38,833 nt of DNA, taken from assembly GCF_000429845.1 (NCBI RefSeq), contig NZ_AUCQ01000038.1, forward strand, positions 1 to 38,833. The letters run 5' to 3'. Position 1 is the first letter of the stretch. Each line of letters begins with the position of its first letter. The notes beneath the pieces are model-generated. The model was not told where the DNA came from, searched no databases, and saw only the letters and a list, made by a program, of their open reading frames with translations. This document shows, in pieces, positions 1 through 9,400 of this stretch. Made by a program: the position numbers and the translations under genes. This stretch comes from Comamonas composti DSM 21721 (lineage in GTDB: Bacteria; Pseudomonadota; Gammaproteobacteria; Burkholderiales; Burkholderiaceae_C).

Positions 1-271
1 CGCGTGGCACCTCGATGGACAGTTCGCCGAACTCGCCCTTCAGAGTCTTCTTGCTCGTGCCGTTGCGGGTGTTGCCGCTGGCGTTGGCCACGGCGTCATG
101 GCGCTCGTGACCCAGGTGCTCGGTCAGCTCTGCTTGCAGAGCCTTCTCCACCAGCAGTTTGGTCAGTTGCTTGAGTAAGCCGTTCTCGCCAATCAGGTCT
201 TCAGGCTTCTTGTAATCGGCCAGCAGGCTGGTCAACAGTTCTTGCGGTACTTCGTGCTTCTTGGTTGTCAT
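1..271 (-). CDS. IS256-family transposase, N-terminal 90 residues (truncated by window)
   Basis: The minus-strand reading frame starts with ATG at 271-269 and runs open to the window edge. It begins MTTKKHEVPQELLTSLLADY, followed by segments such as LIGENGLLKQLTKLLVEKAL and AELTEHLGHERHD, then a glycine/asparagine/threonine-rich stretch (SGNTRNGTSKKTLKGEFGE). This is the characteristic start of IS256/Mutator transposases, which move DNA through a DDE catalytic domain. The catalytic residues lie further along and are not in the window, so I cannot tell whether the copy is intact. There is no frameshift in the visible part. Confidence 0.88.
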   Translation of the reverse strand, partial: MTTKKHEVPQELLTSLLADYKKPEDLIGENGLLKQLTKLLVEKALQAELTEHLGHERHDAVANASGNTRNGTSKKTLKGEFGELSIEVPR

Positions 272-279
272 TGTGTTTG

Positions 280-315
280 CGGACAAGCAGGCTATCGCCT
301 GCGATGGATTGTCCG
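280..315. repeat. Nested hairpin in the IS256 leader
   Basis: Between the transposase start codon and the terminal repeat lie two nested inverted repeats. The outer arms are CGGACAA (280-286) and TTGTCCG (309-315); the inner arms are GCAGGC (287-292) and GCCTGC (297-302) around a 4-nt loop. The structure ends only 8 bp before the transposase ATG. It could be a sub-terminal transposase-binding site, or an RNA structure that shields the start codon from read-through transcripts. Confidence 0.6.
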
Positions 316-340
316 TTTACACAAAATTCTGTACACCCTC

Positions 341-490
341 TGCTCCAGCGCAGTGAACAGCGCCGCAAGCACAGACTTACACCTCATGCCCGAACCACAG
401 CCAACATTTACTTTGTCAGCCGAGCCTGTCGCCCCCGTGTACGTCAACGCGCCGCATTTGCCTGCTCGATTGATGCAGCAAGCGGTTCAA
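341..490. other. Gene-free spacer between IS end and recD stop
   Basis: These 150 bp separate the IS end from the recD stop codon. I see no convincing ORF, terminator hairpin with a T-run, or RNA gene. It may be the remnant of what originally followed recD before the IS inserted, but nothing in it is recognisable. Confidence 0.4.
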
Positions 491-2632
491 TCATCGCCCC
501 TCCCCCAGCAGTCTCAGCAAACCACTGGCCCGCTGTGTGGGGCTGCCTACTGCCGAAGCCAGCAGGCCTGGCCCCTGGGACAGCAGACTGAAAGCCTGGC
601 GCGCACGCGTAATGCCCGTATAGACCAGCTCGCGGCTCAGCACATGGCCGGCCTGGGAGGACAGCACCAAGGCCGTGTGCTCGAACTCCGAGCCCTGGCT
701 TTTGTGCACCGTCATCGCAAACGCCGTCTCGACCTGGGCCAGCCGGCCCACGCCCACGGAGTGCAGCTCTTCGCCACGCAGAAAGTACACGCGCAGTGCC
801 TGGGCTGTGGACCAGCCCGGCAAGGCAATGCCGATATCGCCGTTGAATACATCGAGCTCCGCGCTGTTGCGCGTGACCATGACGGGCCGGCCCGCATACC
901 ACTCGCCGCTCTCGCGGATCACGCCGCGCTGCTGCAAGACCAGCTCCACGGCACGGTTGAGCCCGGCCACGCCCCAGTCCCCTTCGCGTACGGCACACAG
1001 CAGCCGAAAGCGCTCGAAGGCCTGCAAGACCTCGACCACCCAGGCGCGGTGCACAGCCTCCTGCCCTTCGCCTGCCGACGGCCTCTGGCCCAGGGCCTGG
1101 GCATAGGCCGCATAGCTTGCATGGCCGCCCCTGCCTGAGAGTGCGAGATCGACCACGGCCTGCCGGGCCCCGCCTTCGCGCCCCCAGACCTGGGCCTGCA
1201 GGCCCTGGCTCACGCCGGCCTGCAAAAGTTCCTGCGCCTGCGCGGCCTGGCCGGAATTCACCGCCAGCGCCAGCTGACCTATGGGGCCGCCGAAGCGGCG
1301 GCTGGTCCGCAGCATGACCGTGTGCTGGGCCAGAGCCGGAGCAGCATGCGCCTCATCCGCCATGAAGCCAGGCTCCAGGCGCTGGCCGGCCACGCGCAAC
1401 ACATAGTCGGCCGTGTCCTGCGCATAGCATCCGGCCTGGGCGTTCGCACAGAGATCGCCCAGCACGGCCCCGGCCTCGACCGAGGCCAGTTGATCCTTGT
1501 CCCCCAGCAGCACCAGTCTTGCATGGGCAGGCAGGGCATCGAGCAAGGCGTGCATCATTTCCAGATGGATCATGGAAGCCTCATCGACGATGAGTACGTC
1601 GAGATCCAGCGGGCGGCCCGCATGAAAGCCCCAGTGCCGCGTGTCGGGGCGTGCGCCCAGCAGCGAATGCAGGGTGCGCGCCGCACCCATGCGCTGCACA
1701 AGCTCCACCAGGTCGAGCTCGCCCTCCATGCTTTCCTGCAACTCCAGCAAGGCCGTATCGATGGACTGCTTGAGCCGCGCCGCAGCCTTGCCCGTGGGCG
1801 CTGCCAGAGCCACACGCAGCTGGCCGGCATCGGGCGCCGTGGCAAACAGCAAGGCCAGCAGGCGCGCGGCCGTATATGTCTTGCCCGTGCCCGGCCCGCC
1901 CGTGATCACCGACAGGCGCCCGCGCAGCGCCAGCGCGCAAGCCCGCTTCTGCCAGTCCGCCTGCTCGGGCGAAGACGATGAAAAGAGACGCTCCAGCCAG
2001 CGCCTGGCCTGCGTTTCACCGGCAGCGCCCAGGCCCGGCTCCAACTCCATCTGCGTGCAAATGCGCTGTTCAATGCGCGCAGCCACGCCGCGCTCGTAAT
2101 CCCAGTAGCGGCGCAGGTACAGCAAGGGAGCCGGTCCATGGGCATGGACCAGCACCAGAGGCTGGCCCCGGTCCTCGGCCTGCCCGGCTTGCCCGGCTTG
2201 CCCGGCTTGCGCAATTTCACGCACCACAGGACTTGCGCGCAAGGCCTGTAGCCAGCCCTCCAGCCTCGCGGGCAGGGCCTGCCACAGCACTTGCTGGGCG
2301 CCAAGGGCCTCGGCTGGCCAGGCCAGCAACGCGTTGGGCTTTGCAGCGAGCTCTGCCAGGGGCAGGCAGCTATGGCCACGCCCCTCCATTTGCGCCAGCA
2401 CGGCCACGGCAACCAGCAAGGCCGGCTCTGCGTGCCCATCCTGCCCGGCCACAAAATCGGCCAGAGCCACGTCCAGCCTGCGCAAAAGGCCTAGATCGGC
2501 AAGTGCCTGCAGTTGCGCGAGAACACCGTCCGGCACCGAGGCGGGCGCGGGCGCATCGCCGCCGGTCTCGCCGAACAAGTCCAGGGTGTCGTTATCGGCC
2601 CGGCGCCTGGCCCGGCCTGTTGTGCGGCTCAT
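491..2632 (-). CDS. recD: RecD, exonuclease V alpha subunit (5'-3' helicase)
   Basis: This 713-residue SF1 helicase is the 5'-3' motor of RecBCD, which unwinds and degrades double-strand ends and loads RecA after Chi. Visible motifs are Walker A GGPGTGKT (245-252), APTGKAAARL (278-287), Walker B VLIVDEASM (346-354), GDKDQLASVEAG (377-388), VHKSQGSEF (642-650) and YTGITRAR (671-678). Its ATG overlaps the recB stop as ATGA at 2629-2632, so it is translated as the last gene of recC-recB-recD. The length is somewhat above that of E. coli RecD (608), mostly in the N-terminal half. A small Ala-Gly-Gln repeat at residues 141-152 is encoded by a 9-bp tandem repeat. Confidence 0.95.
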   Translation of the reverse strand: MSRTTGRARRRADNDTLDLFGETGGDAPAPASVPDGVLAQLQALADLGLLRRLDVALADFVAGQDGHAEPALLVAVAVLAQMEGRGHSCLPLAELAAKPNALLAWPAEALGAQQVLWQALPARLEGWLQALRASPVVREIAQAGQAGQAGQAEDRGQPLVLVHAHGPAPLLYLRRYWDYERGVAARIEQRICTQMELEPGLGAAGETQARRWLERLFSSSSPEQADWQKRACALALRGRLSVITGGPGTGKTYTAARLLALLFATAPDAGQLRVALAAPTGKAAARLKQSIDTALLELQESMEGELDLVELVQRMGAARTLHSLLGARPDTRHWGFHAGRPLDLDVLIVDEASMIHLEMMHALLDALPAHARLVLLGDKDQLASVEAGAVLGDLCANAQAGCYAQDTADYVLRVAGQRLEPGFMADEAHAAPALAQHTVMLRTSRRFGGPIGQLALAVNSGQAAQAQELLQAGVSQGLQAQVWGREGGARQAVVDLALSGRGGHASYAAYAQALGQRPSAGEGQEAVHRAWVVEVLQAFERFRLLCAVREGDWGVAGLNRAVELVLQQRGVIRESGEWYAGRPVMVTRNSAELDVFNGDIGIALPGWSTAQALRVYFLRGEELHSVGVGRLAQVETAFAMTVHKSQGSEFEHTALVLSSQAGHVLSRELVYTGITRARQAFSLLSQGPGLLASAVGSPTQRASGLLRLLGEGR
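2181..2207. repeat. Three tandem copies of a 9-bp repeat within recD
   Basis: TGCCCGGCT occurs three times in a row at 2181-2189, 2190-2198 and 2199-2207. On the recD strand it encodes the Gly-Gln-Ala repeat near residues 141-152. Because the unit is a multiple of three, changes in copy number would lengthen or shorten RecD without shifting its frame. Confidence 0.85.
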
Positions 2633-5600
2633 GGCGCGATCTCCCAGTCTTGTTCATCCTCGGGCTGGCTGCTCTCCAGGGGCTGGTCCAGCAGTTCGTC
2701 CAGGGCCTGCAGCAGCGCAGGCTCGGGCTCAAGCCAGTGCATGCCCTGAGCCGGCCCGTCGATTCCGCGCAAGAAGTAATACAGCGCACCGCCCAGGTCA
2801 CGCCCGGGCGCATAGGCCTGGCCCAGGCGGCTGCGCAGCAGCCGGTGCAGGGCCAGCAGATACAAAGCCGCCTGCACGTCATAGCGGTGGTCCAGCATGG
2901 CCTGCGCCAGCGCATCCGGGGTATAGGAGGACGCACCCGGCCCCAGCTGATTGGTCTTGTAGTCGAGCACCCAATAGCGCCCCTGGTGATGAAGCACCAG
3001 GTCGGCAAAGCCCATGAGCATGCCATGCAGTGCGCGCGCCGGCAGTTGAGGGCGCTCCCGCCCCGGCAGGATGAAGCGCCGGCACAGCTGATCGATGCGC
3101 CGGGCCGAGAGCTGGCGTGCAGGCAGCCAGAACTCCATCTCCGGCAGTATCCGGTCGAGCCCCGCAAGACTCGCATCCAACGGCGGCAAAGGAGCATGCA
3201 CCACGGCCGTGAGCCAGCTCAGCAGATCGCTGCCCTGCTCGCCACGGCCGGCACGCTCGCAGCGTTTGAGCAGGCGCTGGGCCAGCAGGCCTTCGCCATC
3301 TTCGGGCAGCTCGAAGCCTTCGGAGGCCAGCCATTCAAGCTGATCGTGCACGAAGTTGCCGACCACCGGACCGCGCAGAAAGCGATGCCAGACCGCCACG
3401 CCGGATGTGCAGGCAGCCTGCACCGGCATCGGCTCCAGCGCCTCGTCGAGCCCGGACTCGTCGCCAGCCGGCCGCTGATCGGCCACGGCCAGCACGGGCA
3501 GACCCGGCGCCGATGCCGGGCCTGCGCCGCCCATGGCACGCACCAGGGACGAAAAGCTGCCAATGCCCCAGCGCGTATCGAAGTGCCCCGCATAGACCTG
3601 CGCTTCCTGCAAGGGCTCGGCCTCTTCGGCAGGCTCCCAGGGCCGGCCGGTCAAGGTCTTTTGCGTCAGATCGCAGCAGACCATGACCTGCTCCTGACCC
3701 ACATCTGCGCACAGTTGCCTGGCTGCATCCAGCCAGGCTTCGGCCGAACGCGGCTCGGTGCCTGCAAGCAGATAGCCGGCAGCGCCCTTCTCGTTCATGC
3801 AGGCCTTGGCATTGCCACGCTTGAGCGGGGCCAGGCCCATCCACAAGGCATGGCGCGCACGCGTGAGCGCCACATAGAAAAGCCGCAAGTCCTCGCGCAG
3901 ACGTTCTCGGTCCGCCTGTTGCAACTGGGCATCGTCGTAGTTCAGCACGAGCTCGCGCCCAGGCCGGCCATGGGCCTGCGCGGGCAGGCTCAGAAACGGG
4001 GTTCTGGCGCGCTCCAGCGGGCGAAAACTGCTCGCGAACGGCAGGCAGACCAGCGCATATTCAAGGCCCTTGCTTTTGTGCACGGTGACGATCTTGACGA
4101 GGTCGGCATCGGACTCCAGGCGCACGATCTGTGCATCGCTTGCAGCGCCAGGCTCGTCGATCTGAGCCTGAAACCAGCGTATCAGCGCCTGCTCCCCTTC
4201 GAGCCGCGCACCCGCGCTTTGCAGCAGTTCGGCCAGGTGCAGATAGTTGGTCAGGCGCCGCTCGCCCCCCATGTCCAGCCGCAGCCAGCGCGCGGGCAGA
4301 TCCAGGCGGAAAAGCGTTTGCCGCAGCATGGCCAGCACGCCCTGGCGCTGCCATATGCCTTGCAGCTCATGCAGCAGCTCGCTGTGCTCGTCAAAGGCCT
4401 GCTCGTTGGCCGCCAGCCAGGCCAGCTCGTCCAGCGACAGCCCCAGAAGTCTTGTCGCCAGCCCCGCACGCACCGCCATCGCATCGCGCGGCGCTGCCAC
4501 GGCACGCAGCCAGTAGACGAGGTCATGGGCTTCGTCGCCTGCAAACACCGAGTCCTGGTCCGACAGATACACCGAGGCCACGGCGCGCGCCTGCAGTTCG
4601 CGGCGTATGGCTGCGGCCTCCTTGCCGCTGCGCACCAGCACTGCAATATCGGCGGGGCGCAGGCGCCTGAAGCTGCCGCCCACGTCTTCAAAGCCTGCCT
4701 GCGCATCGCCGAGCCAGTCCACGATCTGCTCGGCGCAATGGGCCGCAAAGCTGCGCAGCATGTCCTGCCCGGACAAGGGCTCAGCCCCTCCATCGTCGCT
4801 GCAGCCCGCGCCCAGAGCCAGTGTCATGGCTGGCATGGGGCCGGACCGGGTGCGCAACTGCTCGCTGCGCCCCTGGGCGGCCACGGGCTCGAACGGCAAG
4901 GGGTTGCGGCAGCCATTCCTGAACATGAAAGCCGCCTCGCCGGGCCGCTGCTCGGCGCGTGCAAACCAGTGGTTGACGGCATCGACCAGTTGCCGGGTGG
5001 AGCGGTAATTCGTGCCCAGCACGTAATGGCGGCCCGCCGTGGCCTCACGCGCCTGCAGATAGCTGTAGATGTCGGCGCCGCGAAAGCCGTAGATGGACTG
5101 CTTGGGATCGCCAATCAACAGCAGGCCGCTGTGCGGGTCGTTGTCTGCCGTGCGGTAGATGCGGTCGAACAGGCTGTACTGCAGCGGCGAGGTGTCCTGG
5201 AATTCATCGATCAGCGCCAGCGGGTACTGCTCCAGGATGCGCTGGCGCAACTGGGCGCCGTTGTCTGCGGCCAGGGCCTTGTCCAGACGCTGCAGCATGT
5301 CGGCAAAGCCAAAGGTTCCGGCCCGGCTTTTCAGCCACTGCAGGCGCTGGCTCACATGGGCTGCCGCATGCAGGCGCAGCGTGCTGCGGATATCGGGCAG
5401 CGTCTCCAGGGCTGCCAGCAGATCGGCCAGTTGCGCGGACTCCGGCGGCAGCTCCACAGCCACGTCGCCCTTGCGCGCATCATCCAGCCCCTGGGGAAGC
5501 AACCGCGTGGCGCCGGTCTTGAGCTGAGCTGCCAAACCCTTGTGCGGCGCTTGGGTCCAGGCGCGCAAGGCCTGCAGCCAGTTCTTGTAGTTGGCGGCCT

Positions 5601-6423
5601 TGAGCTTGGCGCCATTCCACGCGCTCTTGTTCTGGGCCAGTTGCCCGTCCAGCCAGTCCTCCAGCCTTTGCGCCTTGTCCTCCCAGCCCTGGGCCAGGGC
5701 CTGCAGTTGCTGCTTTTGCGCGCTCACCACCTGGTCCATGCATTCGCCCAGGCTGATGGGCGGGGCCTCGAAGACCACGCTTTCGCGCAGCAGGCCCTGC
5801 ATGTCGGCCAGCAATGCGCCCACCTGCGGCCAGGTCTTGAGCGCCAGCTCCAGTTGCTCGCCTGTTAGTGGATAGCATTGCTGGCGCCAGTAGTCCTGCA
5901 CGGCCTCGGTGCGGCGCTGGGTCTCGTCGGGCTCCAGGGTTTCGTCGAACAGGTTGCCGCTGTCGAATGCGTGCTCGCGCAGCATGCGCTGGCACCAGGC
6001 ATCGATGGTGTGTATGGCTGCATCGTCCATGGATTGGGCCGCCATCTCCAGCCGCCAGGCCGCGCGCTCGCGCTCCTCGCCGGGGGCAAAGGCATGGCGC
6101 AGATCGCGCAGAAAACCATCATGGGCTTGGGGCTCGGCCTCGCCCCTGAAGCAGCGCACGGCATCCACAAGACGCGCGCGTATGCGGTCGGAGAGTTCGC
6201 GCGTGGCCGCACGCGTAAAGGTCATGACCAGGATGTCGGGCGGCATCAGCGGCCGCTCGAAGCCCTGCTCGGCGCCATGGCCCAGGACCAGGCGCAGATA
6301 GAGTGCGGCAATGGTCCAGGTCTTGCCTGTGCCCGCGCTGGCCTCGATCAGGCGCGAGCCCCACAGCGGAAAGCTCAGCGCATCGAGCTGATGGCTTGCC
6401 TGGTTGGCGTCTGTGCCGCTCAT
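2629..6423 (-). CDS. recB: RecB, exonuclease V beta subunit (helicase-nuclease)
   Basis: This 1264-residue protein is the 3'-5' helicase and sole nuclease of RecBCD. Helicase motifs are Walker A ASAGTGKT (28-35), DEFQD (about 406-410), GDPKQSIYGFRGAD, VHKSKGLEYALV and LFYVALTRAR. The C-terminal nuclease domain shows GFADLV and VLDYKTN, giving D1141, D1154 and K1156, which correspond to the E. coli catalytic residues D1067, D1080 and K1082. The nuclease therefore looks active. The ATG at 6423 overlaps the recC stop (ATGA), and the stop codon overlaps the recD start in the same way, so the three subunits are translationally coupled. Confidence 0.96.
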   Translation of the reverse strand: MSGTDANQASHQLDALSFPLWGSRLIEASAGTGKTWTIAALYLRLVLGHGAEQGFERPLMPPDILVMTFTRAATRELSDRIRARLVDAVRCFRGEAEPQAHDGFLRDLRHAFAPGEERERAAWRLEMAAQSMDDAAIHTIDAWCQRMLREHAFDSGNLFDETLEPDETQRRTEAVQDYWRQQCYPLTGEQLELALKTWPQVGALLADMQGLLRESVVFEAPPISLGECMDQVVSAQKQQLQALAQGWEDKAQRLEDWLDGQLAQNKSAWNGAKLKAANYKNWLQALRAWTQAPHKGLAAQLKTGATRLLPQGLDDARKGDVAVELPPESAQLADLLAALETLPDIRSTLRLHAAAHVSQRLQWLKSRAGTFGFADMLQRLDKALAADNGAQLRQRILEQYPLALIDEFQDTSPLQYSLFDRIYRTADNDPHSGLLLIGDPKQSIYGFRGADIYSYLQAREATAGRHYVLGTNYRSTRQLVDAVNHWFARAEQRPGEAAFMFRNGCRNPLPFEPVAAQGRSEQLRTRSGPMPAMTLALGAGCSDDGGAEPLSGQDMLRSFAAHCAEQIVDWLGDAQAGFEDVGGSFRRLRPADIAVLVRSGKEAAAIRRELQARAVASVYLSDQDSVFAGDEAHDLVYWLRAVAAPRDAMAVRAGLATRLLGLSLDELAWLAANEQAFDEHSELLHELQGIWQRQGVLAMLRQTLFRLDLPARWLRLDMGGERRLTNYLHLAELLQSAGARLEGEQALIRWFQAQIDEPGAASDAQIVRLESDADLVKIVTVHKSKGLEYALVCLPFASSFRPLERARTPFLSLPAQAHGRPGRELVLNYDDAQLQQADRERLREDLRLFYVALTRARHALWMGLAPLKRGNAKACMNEKGAAGYLLAGTEPRSAEAWLDAARQLCADVGQEQVMVCCDLTQKTLTGRPWEPAEEAEPLQEAQVYAGHFDTRWGIGSFSSLVRAMGGAGPASAPGLPVLAVADQRPAGDESGLDEALEPMPVQAACTSGVAVWHRFLRGPVVGNFVHDQLEWLASEGFELPEDGEGLLAQRLLKRCERAGRGEQGSDLLSWLTAVVHAPLPPLDASLAGLDRILPEMEFWLPARQLSARRIDQLCRRFILPGRERPQLPARALHGMLMGFADLVLHHQGRYWVLDYKTNQLGPGASSYTPDALAQAMLDHRYDVQAALYLLALHRLLRSRLGQAYAPGRDLGGALYYFLRGIDGPAQGMHWLEPEPALLQALDELLDQPLESSQPEDEQDWEIAP

Positions 6424-9400
6424 GCGTTTTCCTCCTCGGCTCCGGACTGGATTTCAGGCAATGCCTGCGCCTGCACGTGGTCTCTAATCCATTCGAGCAT
6501 GGGCTCGTACACAGCCAGAGCCCGGGCCTCGAAGCCAGGCTCGGCCTGCAAGTCCTCCCAGGTCGGATAGCAGCGCGCCCAGTTCGCATCCTCGGCTTCT
6601 CCGCGCAGCATGTGGCCGCCCTCATAGGCCTGGCTTGCGGCCTGCAGATTGCCCTGGGCCAGCGCAATGGCGGTTCTGAGTGGCAGGGCCAGGGGCTTGT
6701 CCTGGCCCTGCCGCCACAGCGCCATCAGGGCCAGCAGCCGTTCCCGCGCCATGTCCTGCTCCATGGGTTCGGCCCAGATCAGCACATCGCGCGCCACCAC
6801 GCCCACCAGGCTGTTCGCCCCCACGGCGCCCAAGGCCAGGCTGCGCAGATAAAGGGACAGCAGCTTGTAGGCCTGGGGCTTCTGGTCCTTGCCCAGCAGG
6901 CTGCGCGGCTCCAGCGTCAGCCAGCAGCGGCTGCCACCATCGGCCGCCGGTCCGTCGCCTGCGGGCGCACCCGGATCGCGCTCGCGCAGGCCATCCAGCC
7001 AGTCGTCCAGAATCAGGCCCTCCTGTCGCAGCTGCAGGCGCTGACGCGGCGCCTCGCGCGGCCATTGCTGGATCTGCTCCTGCCAGGCCAGCAGCGAGGG
7101 CATCACGGCCTGCTGCAAGGCCAGCGCCTCGCGCCGTCCGAGCCCTGCCAGCGGCAGCCGGCCTGCGCGCTCCAGTCGCCCGATCTGGCGGCCCACACGG
7201 GCCTGCAGCAGATCCGCCAGATCGCCTTGCGCAGGCTCCAGCGCCTGGACGACCTGTTTCTGCAATTGCTGGATCAGCGCGTATTCGGCAAGACCGTCGA
7301 GCGCAAAGATCTCCTCGTCCTCGACCAGGTTCTCCTCCAGCTCGAAGCGCACCTGCAGGCGCTGGCGCAAAAAGGCGCGCGCCGGATGGCGCAGAAAATC
7401 CAGCAGGCGCGCCAGATCCAGCGGCGAGCCCTCATCGGGCACAAAGGCCGCGGGCTGCGGCATCAAGGCATCACCGGCCTGCTCATGGGCTGCGCGCCAT
7501 TCGCGTGCATAGGTGGCCAGGCCGGAGCCCTGCTCGAAATAACGGCGGCTGAAGGGCTGCAGCGCATGCTGTTGCGTGCGCTGGGCCAGCAGGGCACGGC
7601 CCTGGTCCTCGCGCGTCTGTCCCCGGGCGCCCTCGCCACACCAACCCGCCGCCAGGTAGTCACGCAGCTGGGAGACCAGCACCGAAGGCGGCTGCTCGCT
7701 GTTGTCGCGCACATGGCGCCCGGTCCAGCTGATGTAGAGCTGGCGCCGCGCCGAGAGCAGGGCTTCGAGCATCAACTGGCGGTCATCGTCGCGGCGCGCG
7801 CGGTCGCCGGGGCGGTGCTGGCCCGCGAGGGCCATGAGGTCGAAGTCGCTGCGCGTGGCCCGCCGCGGGTAGTCGCCGTCGTTCATGCCCAGCAGGCAGA
7901 CGACCTCGAACGGAATCGCGCGCATGGGCATCAACGTGCAAAAGGTCACCCCGCCTGCGCGAAAGCGCTGGGACAGCGAGGGTTGGTCGAGCGCCTGCAT
8001 CCAGGCCTCCTGGGCCACGCTCAAATCGATAGCGGCCTCGAAGCCGGCCTGCTCGCAAGCCTCCTGCCAGGCCGTGAGCGCCGTCTCCAGCGCAGCCAGC
8101 ATGGCCTGATCCTCCTGGCTTTTGGCAAGAAAGAATTCCTGCAGCAGCACGCGAAAGCGCCGGGCCCAGGCATGAGGCCCCGCAGGCTTTTCGGCCTCGC
8201 CCCACCAGGCCAGCAGCCGGGTCAGCAAGGCGGCCAGCAGGCCCGCGAGCTCGGCCGACAGCCCGCCGATCTCGTCATAGGCCTCGATGCCGCCGAAGGC
8301 CTGATCTTCAAGGCCTGCGCCGCTCGCATAGCCGAGCAGCATGCGCTGCAGGCCGAACAGGGCACTGTTGTGCGCGCCGCAAGCCCCAAGCCCCAGGGAG
8401 GCGCGCTGCCCCGCATCCAGCCCCCAGCGTATGCCAGCGCCGGCCATCCAGCGCGTGAGCAAGGGCAGGTCCTCGGCGTCCAGCCCCAGGCGGGCAGCAA
8501 TCGCAGGCACGTCGAGCAGGTCGCACAGCTCGCTCAGGCGGCAGCGCTGGCGGGGCAGGCGCAGCAGCCATTGCAGGGCCAGAATCAGCGGGCTGCTCTG
8601 GCGCGCGCCCAGGTCGGCAATATCAAACGGAATATGGCGTGCATCATGGCGGCCGTACTGGCCGAACACGGCACGTATGGCGGGCGCTGCCTCTTCGATG
8701 GCGGGCAGCATGACCACCACGTCGCGCGGCGCAAGCGGCGCCTGGCCAGGCACGGGCGGGCTGGCCAGCAGCGCGAGCAGCTGGTCGTGCAGCACTTCGA
8801 GCTCGCGCACCAGGCCGTGGGCGCTATGAAAGACGATGGACCGGTCGGCGCGGGCCACCTCATACGGCGGATGCTCGGCCATGGGCACCAGATCGCGTAT
8901 GCGCTGCTGCACCTGGGCCAGCAGGGGCGCGGCGCGCAGCTCCTCGGCATCGCCTTCCTCGAACAGGTCCAGGCGTGGAAACTGCATCCCGGCCGCCGCG
9001 CCCTGGGTGTCAAACGCGTCGAGCTGGCGCACATGGTCGCGGCTTTGCCGGCCCCAGGCCGACAGCAGCGGATGGGCATGGGCATGCATGGCGGCCAGCG
9101 GTATCTCGGCCAGATCGCGACCGCCACGCAGCGGGTGGCGGCGCCGGCTCATGCGCAGCAGCTCGCGCCCGTCTATGGCATCGGCCCAGTGAAAGCGGCA
9201 GGGGTTGGAGACGGCCAGCAGCACCTGGCTGTGGCGCGCCAGGGCCGCGAGAAACTGCAGCAGGCCCATGGGCAGCTGGCTGATGCCGAAGACCACGACC
9301 CGCCGCGCCAGCGGCATCACGGGCGCCACCCCCGACTCCAGTGCCTGGATCACGCGGGCCTGCAAGGCGCTGCGCGTGACGCCTTGCTGCTCCTCGGACA

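Larger units (their letters stand above)
1..340 (-). mobile_element. IS256-family insertion sequence, 5' end only
   Basis: The left edge of the window carries the start of an insertion sequence: the first 90 codons of a Mutator/IS256-type transposase plus its upstream non-coding end. Read on the minus strand, the outer end (about 315-340) begins GAGGGTGTACAGAATTTTGT, which resembles the terminal inverted repeats of IS256-family elements as I remember them. The exact boundary could be off by a few bases because the other end and any target duplication lie outside the window. The element sits about 150 bp downstream of recD. Confidence 0.8.
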
